Shown piece after piece: positions 45,901 through 54,407 of a DNA stretch of 64,000 nucleotides. Within the stretch, counting starts at the first letter, position 1. Each line of letters opens with the position of its first letter. The position numbers and the translations under genes were made by a program. The notes beneath the pieces are model-generated. The model saw only the letters and a list, made by a program, of their open reading frames with translations. It was not told where the DNA came from and ran no database searches. Location of the stretch: contig ONMF01000007.1 in assembly GCA_900318865.1 (NCBI GenBank), positions 62,001 to 126,000 of the forward strand, written 5' to 3'. This DNA is from an uncultured Prevotellaceae bacterium (lineage in GTDB: Bacteria > Bacteroidota > Bacteroidia > Bacteroidales > Muribaculaceae).

Positions 45901-46311
45901 CTGCGACGCGTTGAGTTGGGAACCAACGTAGGCACTATCCGTCAGTATTCATTTACCGGATGCAGCAGTATTAAAACATTGCGGGTGTTATGTGCCACAC
46001 CGCCCTATGCTTATTCCGGTGTATTCAACGACCTCGACAAGTGGACATGCACGCTCTATGTGCCCAAGGGAACGGTGAACACCTATCAGAATGCCAACGA
46101 GTGGAAAACGTTCTTCTTTATCAGCGACAGTGAGACTGAGCCGAGCGATGGCGACGTGAATGGCGACGGCGAGGTGAGCATCGCCGATGTAACGGCGCTG
46201 GTGACACTGGTGATGTCAAGCAGCAGCAACGAAAACAGCGACATCAACGGCGACGGCGAGACCAGCATTGCCGATGTCACCACCCTGGTAAACATGATTA
46301 TGGAACAATAA
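42916..46311 (+). CDS. BspA-like leucine-rich-repeat surface protein with C-terminal dockerin
   Basis: 1131 residues, signal peptide 1-24. More than fifteen LRR_5-type repeats with the pattern (S/T)xLxSxTIPxxVxxIGxxAFxGC run from about 60 to 860. A variant carrying LTWNAI appears every few repeats (for example near residues 238, 472 and 648). A short stretch of different sequence (about 800-890) precedes a last LRR group. A dockerin-like pair ends the protein (about 1077-1131; DVNGDGEVSIAD and DINGDGETSIAD). BspA-type proteins mediate adhesion. The gene looks less GC-rich than the amylase cluster. It is the only dockerin protein here without an enzyme or glycan-binding module. Confidence 0.92.
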   Translation: MKRYLLLKSYLLLLLLASGNQALAYDFMYNGLAYNIDGDGTSVYVTYTVNNSSNYGGSLTNVVIPSQIKLDGNVTYNVTGIGQSAFSQCSNLQSVTIPASVKTIGSSAFYNCNAIKSVYVASLDAWFKTTLTGAITSSHDLYANNQKVTSLTIPSSITSIGMHLYGVTSVTSVTIPNTVTTIGSQAFAGCSNLATVNMGTGVKSIGDGAFQYCSKLTAITIPESVETLGGSAFYGCSGIKKLTWNAINLNYNGDIDAANIEQVTIGNKVQTLPSNFVRTAKITSITLPASVKTIGQRAFDRCTGLMSVAIPSGAAVGYQAFYGCSALQSLTIPATIGTVDNTAFGECPITQVTWNLTNGSGMNQFLNTGNITKVTIGSNVTSLPNNFMQNAKISSVTLPANLTAISQNAFYGCTGLTGISIPNKVTEIGNYAFYGCSSLSSLTIPEQLTTIGTNVFYNAPIRNLTWNAIRCGENGGMNTANITNVTIGNKVQVLPNYFLKGARITSITLPASLSSIWTSAFQDCSLLTSVSVPSSVTNIWSYAFSGCTSLKSLALPSGLTTINPYLCDGCTSLKSITIPSNVSQIGNNAFQNCTGLTAINIPNQVSTIGSNAFSGCTGLSSLTIPENITSIGSNAFSSCNNIKSLTWNAINLTTNGGIYTNNIEKVTIGSKVQTIPANFVANSKITAIAFPTSVKTIGTNAFDNCTSLKAISFPTGLTLIPNYICRGCTGLTSVVFPTNVTTIGEYAFYGCKNLSKIVWNEKVTEIGGSAFSGCALVVIRIPASVTKIGNYAFYNNDAKKIRKYSNNISIGSKALPESGVNGNPFRLLIAPTGAYWANVSLDPNTSFEVDGVTYVITDMTNRKVRIVDIDETKCPADIEIKKVKYRNVEFTPSEIGLCAAAGNYTLRSVATGATVTSLPYSSFYKCDALRTVDFGAVTTIDEYAFAESALGKVSLPNSVTAVSSHAFENCKQMREFVTGNGIPFIDEYVLSGCSALRRVELGTNVGTIRQYSFTGCSSIKTLRVLCATPPYAYSGVFNDLDKWTCTLYVPKGTVNTYQNANEWKTFFFISDSETEPSDGDVNGDGEVSIADVTALVTLVMSSSSNENSDINGDGETSIADVTTLVNMIMEQ

Positions 46312-46350
46312 GCCCAAAGATTATTTGGGTTTCTTCACCATCCCTTCCAG

Positions 46351-46396
46351 AAAAAGCCTGCGCCGCAGAACAGTGAATCTGCGGCGCAGGCTTTTT
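46351..46396. terminator. bidirectional rho-independent terminator
   Basis: A perfect 19-base stem (46351-46369 with 46378-46396) that carries A-runs on the left and T-runs on the right, so it can end both the LRR gene and the convergent gene at 46413. Confidence 0.85.
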
Positions 46397-46412
46397 AATC
46401 AGGCCATAAGCT

Positions 46413-49400
46413 TTAGCGGACCACCTTGGTGGCCACGGTGTGGTGGCCGGCGGTGGCGCGCAGTACATAGATGCCTCGGGGCAATTGCGCCATGTTCACC
46501 ATGTCTTCACCAGCTGCCACTCGCTGCCCATGCAGGTTATACACCTCAAGACGGCCGGGAAAAGCGGCCATGCTGTCGGTGACCACGATTTTTGAGGCCG
46601 CGGGCTTCACCTCGTTGATGGCCGTGGGTTCCTCAATCTCGGTGGCTTCGGTATCGGTCACCACAAAGAAGTAGTCACGGTCGGCCACGATATCGTAATC
46701 GGGTGTCTGCTGGCCATTGTTCCAATTGTTGAAAATGAGGTGGTAGTTTCCGCCCTCGGTGTCGAGCATAAACACTTTATACTGCACACCGTTCACGATG
46801 GAATCGCCCACACTGGCCTCGCCGGGCCACGCGCCGAACAACTCGCTGTCGCCCCACGCATAAAGTCCCATGGCGTCCCAAGTGGTCTGGTCGTCGACAA
46901 AGACGTAATGCTTGGATTCGGGAATCACGGGCAGGGAACCGCTCACCTGGAAATCGTCGATACCGATGGCCATGGCACCCTGAGCGGCCGTGCCGCTGGC
47001 CACGCTGATGTTCCATGCCAGATACAGGTCGCAGCCACGCGCCAGGTCGGTGCCAAGCTCATGGCTCACGGCCACCGTGGCACCGGGAACGCTGGCATAG
47101 CCGGCCGTCTCGGCATCGGGAGCGAAATAAGTGCGGAAATCCTCGCCGGCACTGGTCCAGTTGCGTCCGTCGATGGAGTAATAGAGCTGCACGGCAAAGC
47201 CGGCTGCATTGTTGCCCTTGCGGTATTTCTCCACATTGTAGCTCACATTGAGATGCTCGATGTTCTTGCGGCCGGTATTGAGCAGATGGGCATACACATT
47301 AACACAGCGCGTGCCGTTGGCCACGCCCGTGGAGATGCCGCCCACGGCGCGGTCGGCAGCATCGTCGGCTCCAAAGTTCCAGGTGCCGTTCTTGGCGTTG
47401 CTGGGCAGGCTCACCCCGCCGCTGTACATAGTGGCTTCGTCGGCCATGTCAAATCGTCCCACCGTGCGGGGCTCGGTGAGGATGCGGTCGATGCGCCAAG
47501 CCTCGGGCAGCGAGGCGGTGGCCTCGTCGCTCATCGCGTCGAAGGTTTCCGATGCTTTCAGGCAATCCTCATTGAGCTCGATGGCAGGGTAGACGGCAAC
47601 CTCGGTAAGGGCCGATGCCACCTTGACGGTGGCGGCGGCACTGAAGGTGCCTGTAGCAGCAGTCACATCGTAGGTGCCCTGCTCGCCATTGCTGGTGAAC
47701 ACCTGATTTTCATCGATGGCGCCACCGCCGCTCAGCGTCATGGTCACCGGCTCGGCGGGAGCAATCTCCATGCCGAACTGGTCGCGCACGGTAACTTTGT
47801 AGCGCACCACACCGGCAGTGTGGTCCACACAGTTGGTGAAGCCCACAAGCGCCTGGCTGGCATATGCCCGCATGCTCGCGGCATCGGCGGCACTCATTCC
47901 CGCGGGAACCTGCGTGATGGTGGCAGGATCCTCGCCGAAGATGAGACCATACTCCATCGCGGCGGCCATATAGGTGGCCTTGAGTGTGGGATGACGGTCG
48001 TCGAGGAACCAGGTGCCGGCCCCCTCGCTGCCTTCCTGCTCATAAACTGCCTGGTAGGCAAGCCCCACGGGGCAAAGCGTCACGCCCAAATCGAGTGCCA
48101 CATCCTGATAGTTCTTCACAAAGGCGGCATTGAATGCGGTGTAATTTCCCCAGTCGCCGCTGTAAGCCCAGTTCACGGGCACGATGATGATGGCATTGGG
48201 ATTGGGGCAATAGTCGCGGATGTAATCCACCCAGCGCTTCACGTTGGCGCGGAAAGCTTCCACATTGGTGCGGGGCAGGCCGCTCTGCTCTTGCAGGATG
48301 ATATGGCTCCAGGCATCGCTGCGCACCAGCATCTTGGCACCGGGGTTACCGTCGGCTGCCACGCCGTCGCCTTCCTCCCAATGGGTCTGAAGCGTCTTGC
48401 CCAGCAGAGTGTGCTTGGTCCAGACGGCATCCTTGCCCATGGCCGAAGCGATGTCGTTGAACACCTTGTCCTGGTCGTTGTAGTAAATCAGGCTGTTGTT
48501 GAGCGAGAGGATTTTCACCTGCTCGGGAAGTTGCGGCACAAGCACCACCTCGGCGGGCTGGAGCGTCATCTCCACGGCAGCCGAGGCGGCTTTCACAAGC
48601 ACAAATTCTCCGGTGGCCAGATTGAACGTCACGTCATAGGTACCGGGCGCGGTCGACACCGTGCCGGTGCTGCCCTTCACCAGTGTGCCCGTGGTATTGT
48701 CGCCCGTGAGGTCGCTCTCGGCACCCCACACACCGCCCATGCCCAGGCGCTGATAGATGCGCCAGTGACTGAATCCGTCGTCACCGGCCGGGAATGTGAC
48801 CTGGCCCTGAAACTCGTCGCCAGCGGTCAGGCTGAGCTTGCCTGAGGTGTCCATATAATTCCAGCTGTTATTGTCGCCCATCACATAAACCTCGATCAGG
48901 CCGGTGGCGTCGTCATCGCTTTGCAACAACAGCGTGGCCTTGCCGTCGGCAATAGTGAGGACAATACGCTTGCACACATAGGTGTTGCCGCCGCAGGAGA
49001 TGTTGTCGTTGGTGCCCAGCACAAGGTCATAAGGCGTGTCGACCAGCACCGATGCGCCGTTGCTGCCATAATTACAAGCCGAACTCCACGAGGCATCAGC
49101 CACCTTGAACGAGCCGCTGAGCGTCTTGTCGTAAAGCGCATAGACACCGCTGCCCTCGTCACTAAACTCCCACTCGGCCGGAGAGCCCCAGCTGTTGACC
49201 TCACCGCGCAAGAAGATTCCCGATGCCACAAACGACGGCCGCGTGGGGTCCACATACCCGGTGTAGGTGGCGGGGTCGTCAATCGGGGTAACGGCATCGG
49301 TGGTGAGGCAATAATAGTAGTCGCCGGAGGCGGTGATGTCCACATCCACATGGTGTGAGCCTCCATCAGTGAAAGTGAGGGTGCACGAGCCGCCATCACG

Positions 49401-50312
49401 GGCAATTTCCCACACCTTGTAGGTCACCCCATTGACGACCGCATTACCCGAAGGTGCCGATACCGCAATCACCTGAGAACCAGCCACCGACATTTTCAAG
49501 TCACTCCACTTGCTCACGTCCTCCACAAAGATGTGTGCCGACTGGTCCTGCGAGGCGTAAGTGGCGTCAATCACCACATTGTCGACCGACAGACCCATTG
49601 CCTTGTTAGGACTTGAACCGCTGGCCACGCTGATGTTCCAGGCCAGATACACATCGGCCCCGGCATCCACCGCGACCATGAGCTGCTTGCCGCTGACCTC
49701 CGTAGTGCTGATGGGCACCTCGGCAGCACCCTGCGTGGCGGCATCGGGCGCGAAATAGGTGTAGAAGTCGTCGCCGGCATTGCTCCAGGTGGTGCCATCG
49801 GTTGAGAAGTAGACTTGCACAGCAAATCCCGCGGCGTTGTCGCCCTCGCGGTATTTCTCAATGTCGTAACTCAGCACCAACTTGCTGATGGCCTCGTCGC
49901 CGGCATTGTGCAGGCACGTCATCAGGTTGATGCAGCGCGTGCCGTCGGCCACCGTAGTAGAAAGGCCACCCACCGAGCAGTCGCCGCTGCCCGAGGTGGC
50001 CACAAAATTCCAAGTTCCGTTTTTGGCGTTGCTCGCCAAGCTCTGTCCGCCCGTGTACATCACTTGCGCGGCGGCGCCGGCAAATGTGCCCACGGTGCGC
50101 GCTGCGCCCATCTGCCGCTCCACACGCCAGCCGTCGGGCAGGGTGAGCGATGCCTCGCCTGCAGCCGAATCCCACATGCTGTCGAAGTTCTGGGTGGCTT
50201 GTGGCGATGCCGGGGTGAGCGACACCGCCGATTGCGCCACGGCGCTCGTGCACCAGCCCATTGCGAGCACCGACACGGCGACCAGGGTTTTCATGATTGA
50301 TTTGCTTCTCAT
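46413..50312 (-). CDS. very large secreted protein with a central SGNH/DUF4886-like domain and sorting-type C-terminus
   Basis: 1299 residues from the ATG at 50312 (MRSKSIMKTL); 50294 (MKTL) is equally possible, and 50375 is unlikely because it lies upstream of the promoter box. After a signal peptide come a module of about 230 residues (FDSMWDSAAG...SVGGLSTTVADGTRC), two smaller binding-like modules (HIFVEDVSKW; GIFLRGEVNSWG) and a starch-binding-like module (IEVYVMGDNNSW). An SGNH-like domain (DUF4886 type) follows, with block I as SLNNSLIYYND and the catalytic Asp/His as DDRHPT. Then there are an Ig-like stretch, a second copy of the first module (FDAMSDE...AVGGIS) and a CBM-like module (HYVFVDDQTTW). 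The tail LEVYNLHGQRV...GIYVLRA...KVVR is a good type A sorting domain. Possibly an esterase on a surface glycan. Confidence 0.86.
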   Translation of the reverse strand: MRSKSIMKTLVAVSVLAMGWCTSAVAQSAVSLTPASPQATQNFDSMWDSAAGEASLTLPDGWRVERQMGAARTVGTFAGAAAQVMYTGGQSLASNAKNGTWNFVATSGSGDCSVGGLSTTVADGTRCINLMTCLHNAGDEAISKLVLSYDIEKYREGDNAAGFAVQVYFSTDGTTWSNAGDDFYTYFAPDAATQGAAEVPISTTEVSGKQLMVAVDAGADVYLAWNISVASGSSPNKAMGLSVDNVVIDATYASQDQSAHIFVEDVSKWSDLKMSVAGSQVIAVSAPSGNAVVNGVTYKVWEIARDGGSCTLTFTDGGSHHVDVDITASGDYYYCLTTDAVTPIDDPATYTGYVDPTRPSFVASGIFLRGEVNSWGSPAEWEFSDEGSGVYALYDKTLSGSFKVADASWSSACNYGSNGASVLVDTPYDLVLGTNDNISCGGNTYVCKRIVLTIADGKATLLLQSDDDATGLIEVYVMGDNNSWNYMDTSGKLSLTAGDEFQGQVTFPAGDDGFSHWRIYQRLGMGGVWGAESDLTGDNTTGTLVKGSTGTVSTAPGTYDVTFNLATGEFVLVKAASAAVEMTLQPAEVVLVPQLPEQVKILSLNNSLIYYNDQDKVFNDIASAMGKDAVWTKHTLLGKTLQTHWEEGDGVAADGNPGAKMLVRSDAWSHIILQEQSGLPRTNVEAFRANVKRWVDYIRDYCPNPNAIIIVPVNWAYSGDWGNYTAFNAAFVKNYQDVALDLGVTLCPVGLAYQAVYEQEGSEGAGTWFLDDRHPTLKATYMAAAMEYGLIFGEDPATITQVPAGMSAADAASMRAYASQALVGFTNCVDHTAGVVRYKVTVRDQFGMEIAPAEPVTMTLSGGGAIDENQVFTSNGEQGTYDVTAATGTFSAAATVKVASALTEVAVYPAIELNEDCLKASETFDAMSDEATASLPEAWRIDRILTEPRTVGRFDMADEATMYSGGVSLPSNAKNGTWNFGADDAADRAVGGISTGVANGTRCVNVYAHLLNTGRKNIEHLNVSYNVEKYRKGNNAAGFAVQLYYSIDGRNWTSAGEDFRTYFAPDAETAGYASVPGATVAVSHELGTDLARGCDLYLAWNISVASGTAAQGAMAIGIDDFQVSGSLPVIPESKHYVFVDDQTTWDAMGLYAWGDSELFGAWPGEASVGDSIVNGVQYKVFMLDTEGGNYHLIFNNWNNGQQTPDYDIVADRDYFFVVTDTEATEIEEPTAINEVKPAASKIVVTDSMAAFPGRLEVYNLHGQRVAAGEDMVNMAQLPRGIYVLRATAGHHTVATKVVR

Positions 50313-50350
50313 TGTGTCAATAGTTAAGGTGATACTTTTTCGATTTTTTG

Positions 50351-50358
50351 CAAAAGTA
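50351..50358 (-). promoter_or_regulatory. -7 box for the 1299-residue secreted protein
   Basis: Read on the minus strand, TACTTTTG 38 bases upstream of the ATG at 50312. No obvious -33 element. Confidence 0.45.
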
Positions 50359-50473
50359 CACCTTTTAGCCATCACCCGAAATAGAGCAACAGAAAAATCA
50401 AAACCCAGAAATCGTTTAAATATCTAATAATCAAACGAAACAATCGAGCCTGACCCCTGAAAAATCTAAACTT

Positions 50474-52111
50474 TCAATCTTGCAATTGCAGCGCTTTCAC
50501 TTGGGATTCGAAGGCATCCTTGTCGAGGGCATGCGACTTGAGCTTGGAGCGATAGGTGTAGATGGTGGTGATGGATGAGCGCAGGATACTGGCTATCTCC
50601 TTGTTGTCGGTGATGCCGAGCCGCAGCAGGGCCAGAATTCGCAACTCGGTCGACAACTGGCCGCTGTCCTTGGGCACGATGCGGTACTGAGGCTCCAGCA
50701 GCCCATTCACAGCATCGATAAAATCAGGGTAAATGCTAAGAAAAGCCGTGTCGAAGTGGTGGTAGAACAGCGCAGTGTTCTCATGATAGAAGTTTTGGCT
50801 CTTCAGCACCGCTGCCAGCTCCTGCTGCTTGCGGTCCATCGAAAGCCGGTTAAGGGCCTTCCGCTGCCGCTCGGTGCGGTCGATGAGCGAGCTGCTGAGC
50901 GCCAAGAATCGTCCCAAATATTGTTCTTTGATTTTTTCCCGCTCACGCAGCGCCGCATTGCTGTGTTCCAGCTGGTCTACAGCGGTGTTGAGCCTGCGGT
51001 TGATGCGCTGGCGGCTGTCGCTGATGCGCCGATAGCGCTTGTAGAGTGCGGCCAGTGCCAGCACGCCCGCCACCAGCATCAGGGCCACTACACTGAGGGC
51101 CACAATCATGGCTCGCTGCCGGCGGTTGTGTTTTTCCTGCTTGGCGTGATAGGCCGAAATGATGCTGGGTACGAGCTGCGAGGCCTGCACGTTGCGCAGC
51201 CGTGTGCCGTAGAAGGTGGCGTCGGCCACACTGATGTTAATATAACGATAGGCGCGGTCCACGTCGCCCTCATCAAAAAGCAAAGCCGCCAACTGCCGCA
51301 GCGCCGAATTCTCCATGATGCACCCCTCGAGATCGCTGGCGGCACTTTGTGCCAGCAGTTGCTTTTGCTTGGCAATGTCTCCCTTGCTTCCATAATAGAA
51401 TGCCAGCGTGCTGGTAATGATGGAGAAAGGGCGCTCGCCCGAGTGATACCGGGTGAGCAAATTTTCAAGCAGCAAGATGGCCTGGTGGGTGTGCCCGGTG
51501 TCGTGCAGATAACCGGCGCGGTAGCGCACATTCATCTCGCTGCCCGGCTCGGAAAGCAGCGCCACACGCTCGCGATAGGCCGTGAGGCGGTCCTGATACT
51601 GCGCCTCATAGGAACTGCCCTGATGAAACTCCATCTTGAACAAGTAAATATCGGACAGAATCTTGTAGAACCTCAACCGCTGGCCGGGAGTGAAGCGTGT
51701 GGTGTCGATGGTGGCAGCCATCTGGATGGTTTCGTCGAGCAGATAACTCTTGGCAAGCATCTGCATCATGTTCAACCGGCTGTCGATGTAACGCCGCGGG
51801 TCATCGAGGTCGATGGCAATCAGCGTGTTACGGCCAGCGTAATGCAGCGCCGAATCGTTCTGAAATTCGGCGTACTCGGCCAGAAGCCGCTCGTTGACAG
51901 CATATTCCTGCTCAGGGGTTGCGGCACGGGCAAGCGTGGCGCGTAGTGAATCAATGCGAAGGCATTTCTCGGCCACCGCGCGTTCATGCAGCAAGATGAG
52001 GCTGTCGAGCCGGCGATAGGGGCTTTCGGCAGCCGCACTTTCATGGGCGACAGCACCGGCGGCCATCAACAGCACCACAAAAAGCACTACATTTGTCGGT
52101 AACGTCCTCAT
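50474..52111 (-). CDS. membrane-bound TPR/HTH regulator of the DUF6377 type
   Basis: 545 residues. A signal anchor (1-23) leads into a periplasmic helical TPR-like region (about 30-330). A single membrane helix (about 338-362, RAMIVALSVVALMLVAGVLA) and a coiled-coil stretch (365-430) follow. A cytoplasmic C-terminal domain ends in a LuxR-like helix-turn-helix (about 490-530, LRLGITDNKEIASILRSS). This layout is that of Bacteroidetes DUF6377 proteins and is like SusR, the membrane regulator of starch genes in Bacteroides. It is a candidate sensor for the dockerin or maltodextrin genes, but that is inference; it lies some 9 kb from pulA and is separated from it by other transcripts. The promoter box is only 7 bases from the ATG. 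Confidence 0.85.
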   Translation of the reverse strand: MRTLPTNVVLFVVLLMAAGAVAHESAAAESPYRRLDSLILLHERAVAEKCLRIDSLRATLARAATPEQEYAVNERLLAEYAEFQNDSALHYAGRNTLIAIDLDDPRRYIDSRLNMMQMLAKSYLLDETIQMAATIDTTRFTPGQRLRFYKILSDIYLFKMEFHQGSSYEAQYQDRLTAYRERVALLSEPGSEMNVRYRAGYLHDTGHTHQAILLLENLLTRYHSGERPFSIITSTLAFYYGSKGDIAKQKQLLAQSAASDLEGCIMENSALRQLAALLFDEGDVDRAYRYINISVADATFYGTRLRNVQASQLVPSIISAYHAKQEKHNRRQRAMIVALSVVALMLVAGVLALAALYKRYRRISDSRQRINRRLNTAVDQLEHSNAALREREKIKEQYLGRFLALSSSLIDRTERQRKALNRLSMDRKQQELAAVLKSQNFYHENTALFYHHFDTAFLSIYPDFIDAVNGLLEPQYRIVPKDSGQLSTELRILALLRLGITDNKEIASILRSSITTIYTYRSKLKSHALDKDAFESQVKALQLQD

Positions 52112-52118
52112 TTCCTTA

Positions 52119-52150
52119 CAAATTTAGCATTTGTTCGGCGCAAATGCAAA
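52119..52150 (-). promoter_or_regulatory. promoter of the DUF6377 regulator gene
   Basis: TAAATTTG on the minus strand (52119-52126) with TTTG at 52147-52150 and a 20-base spacer. The -7 box is 7 bases from the ATG at 52111, so the transcript would be nearly leaderless. Confidence 0.45.
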
Positions 52151-52158
52151 TAAAACAC

Positions 52159-52188
52159 TTGATTGAAACGCAAAAATGAGTAACTTTG
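52159..52188 (+). promoter_or_regulatory. promoter of ychF
   Basis: TTG at 52159-52161 and TAACTTTG at 52181-52188 (spacer 19), 42 bases before the ATG at 52231. It lies back to back with the promoter of the DUF6377 gene. Confidence 0.6.
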
Positions 52189-52230
52189 CACCACATTATA
52201 TATTACTTTTAGAATAAAAAACTTCAAGAT

Positions 52231-53334
52231 ATGGCATTACAATGTGGAATTGTGGGACTTCCCAACGTGGGTAAGTCGACTTTGTTTAACTGTCTGTCGA
52301 ACGCCAAGGCACAATCGGCCAACTTTCCTTTCTGCACCATCGAGCCCAATGTGGGGGTCATCACCGTGCCCGACGAGCGGTTGAACCGCCTGGCCGAGCT
52401 CGTGCATCCCAAGCGCATTGTCCCCACCACCGTCGAAATTGTGGACATTGCAGGCCTGGTGAAAGGCGCCAGTCGCGGCGAGGGACTCGGGAACCGATTC
52501 CTGGCCAACATCCGCGAGACCGATGCCATCCTGCATGTGCTCAGATGTTTTGACGACGACAATATCACTCACGTGGACGGCAATGTGGACCCGGTGCGCG
52601 ACAAGGAAGTGATTGACCTGGAATTGCAACTGCGCGACCTGGAGACCATCGAGAGCCGCATCGCCAAGGTCTACAAACAGGCGCAGACGGGTGGCGACCG
52701 CGACGCACGCGTGCAGTACGAGGTGCTCAAACGCTACCAGGAAGCACTGCAACAAGGCAAAAGCGCGCGCACCGTGGAACTGCTCAACAAAGACGAGGAG
52801 CGTGTGGCCCACGACCTGTTCCTGCTCACTGCCAAGCCCGTGCTCTATGTGTGCAACGTGGACGACGCCAGCGCCGCCACCGGCAACGCCTATGTGGAGG
52901 CCGTGCGCCAGGCCGTGGCACAGGAGAACGCACAGATACTGGTGGTGGCGGCACAGACCGAGGCCGAAATCGCCGAGCTCGACACCTACGAGGAGCGGCA
53001 GATGTTTCTACAGGAAATCGGGCTTGAAGAGAGTGGCGTGAACCGCCTCATCAAGGCCGCCTACTCGCTGCTCAACCTGGAAACCTTCCTCACCGCCGGC
53101 CCCGACGAGGTGCGCGCCTGGACCTACCGCAAGGGCAGCAAGGCACCGCAATGCGCCGGTGTGATACACACCGACTTCGAGCGCGGCTTCATCCGCGCCG
53201 AGGTCATCAAGTACGACGATTTCATCCATTACGGCAGCGAGGCCGCCGTGAAAGAAGCCGGCAAGATGCACATCGAGGGCAAGGACTACGTGTTCCAGGA
53301 CGGCGACATCGTCGTCTTCCGCTTCAACGTGTAA
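52231..53334 (+). CDS. ychF: redox-regulated ATPase YchF
   Basis: 367 residues. Walker A GLPNVGKST (9-17), the G2 region with TIEPNVG, DIAGLVKGAS (G3), and the family-specific G4 variant NVDD (209-212) in place of NKxD, which gives YchF its preference for ATP. A coiled-coil insertion and a C-terminal TGS/ubiquitin-like domain (FIRAEVIKYDDF, GKDYVFQDGDIV) complete the family layout. It binds the ribosome and acts in translation and stress responses. It heads a strand-consistent run with the acyltransferase gene 21 bases downstream; whether the surface genes share its promoter is not certain. Confidence 0.98.
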   Translation: MALQCGIVGLPNVGKSTLFNCLSNAKAQSANFPFCTIEPNVGVITVPDERLNRLAELVHPKRIVPTTVEIVDIAGLVKGASRGEGLGNRFLANIRETDAILHVLRCFDDDNITHVDGNVDPVRDKEVIDLELQLRDLETIESRIAKVYKQAQTGGDRDARVQYEVLKRYQEALQQGKSARTVELLNKDEERVAHDLFLLTAKPVLYVCNVDDASAATGNAYVEAVRQAVAQENAQILVVAAQTEAEIAELDTYEERQMFLQEIGLEESGVNRLIKAAYSLLNLETFLTAGPDEVRAWTYRKGSKAPQCAGVIHTDFERGFIRAEVIKYDDFIHYGSEAAVKEAGKMHIEGKDYVFQDGDIVVFRFNV

Positions 53335-53355
53335 ACACATCATACGCCCAGCGCC

Positions 53356-54396
53356 ATGAAAGCAACGGTCACACCAGGCAAGCCGCGCATCCCTTACATC
53401 GACTTCATGAAAGGCTTGTGCATCATGCTAATTGTGATGACGCATGTGGAGGGCACCTTCTTCGACCAGTTGCTTCCCAACTTGAACAACGCCCTGCAGT
53501 CGTTCCGCATCCCGCTCTATTACTTCCTTTCGGGTCTATTTTTTAAGACCTACGGTGGTATCAGCGACTTCTCGCGCAAAAAGGTTAACAATCTGCTCAT
53601 TCCTTTCGTGTTTTTCCACGTGCTTTGCTGCGCGACCACACTCATCATATTTGAATTAAAGGAACACTTCGTCAGGCCCCAAGAAATCAAATTTGTGTGG
53701 ACTTGTTTCATCGAGCCGCTCTACCTGCGCGACTGGCACTACACCGTGCCCCTTTGGTTTCTGCTGAGCCTGTTCGAGGTGAATATTATCTACTATTGTC
53801 TTCAACGCTGGCTGCGACCCTGGGCCGTGATGAGTATGGTGGCTCTTGTATCGGTGGCCGGTTACCTGCTGTTTTTGCATCACATCGAGCTACCGCTACA
53901 CTTCGACACCGCCATGGTGGGCCTGCCCTACTTCGTGCTCGGATCCATGTTCAAGCAACACGGAGCTCTGGAACCGAAACGCTTTGACCGCTGGTTGTGG
54001 GTAATGGCCATCCCGCTTTTTATAGGCATCTATTTCGTGGCACAGCCCATCGACATCCACATGCAAGTGGTGCCACACTACCTGCTGCTCTACGGCGTAC
54101 CCTTTGTCGCTATCTCGACATTGTTCGCCGCTTGCAAGCCGCTGGGCTATGTGCCGGTGATTTGCTACTGGGGACGCTATTCGCTCATCATTCTGGGCAC
54201 TCACGCCACCATTCTGGAACCCGTGAAATTGTTCTTCAACCACCGGGGCTTTTCGACCATGTGGGTGGCCGGCTGCACATTTGTGGTGACTATGGCCATC
54301 GCCACGGCGGCGATTTGGCTGTTTATCCGCTGGTTTCCCAAATTCACAGCCCAGCAAGAATTTTTCGGGCCGCAATGGAAGGTGTCGCTCCCCTAA
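53356..54396 (+). CDS. membrane acyltransferase of family 3
   Basis: 346 residues with about ten membrane helices. The start IPYIDFMKGLCIMLIVMTHV carries the family's catalytic His (near 31), followed by the SFRIPLYYFLSGLFF segment. Acyltransferase-3 proteins add acetyl or similar groups to sugars in polysaccharides. The gene starts 21 bases after ychF and is followed within 11 bases by the SGNH lipoprotein gene. A polysaccharide-modification role is inferred from these partners. Confidence 0.87.
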   Translation: MKATVTPGKPRIPYIDFMKGLCIMLIVMTHVEGTFFDQLLPNLNNALQSFRIPLYYFLSGLFFKTYGGISDFSRKKVNNLLIPFVFFHVLCCATTLIIFELKEHFVRPQEIKFVWTCFIEPLYLRDWHYTVPLWFLLSLFEVNIIYYCLQRWLRPWAVMSMVALVSVAGYLLFLHHIELPLHFDTAMVGLPYFVLGSMFKQHGALEPKRFDRWLWVMAIPLFIGIYFVAQPIDIHMQVVPHYLLLYGVPFVAISTLFAACKPLGYVPVICYWGRYSLIILGTHATILEPVKLFFNHRGFSTMWVAGCTFVVTMAIATAAIWLFIRWFPKFTAQQEFFGPQWKVSLP

Positions 54397-54407
54397 AAAA
54401 ACGCCTT

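Noticed and set aside
50474-52111. Naming the DUF6377 gene susR
   Set aside because: The layout is similar but the gene is not adjacent to susA, and membership cannot be shown without alignment; left unnamed.
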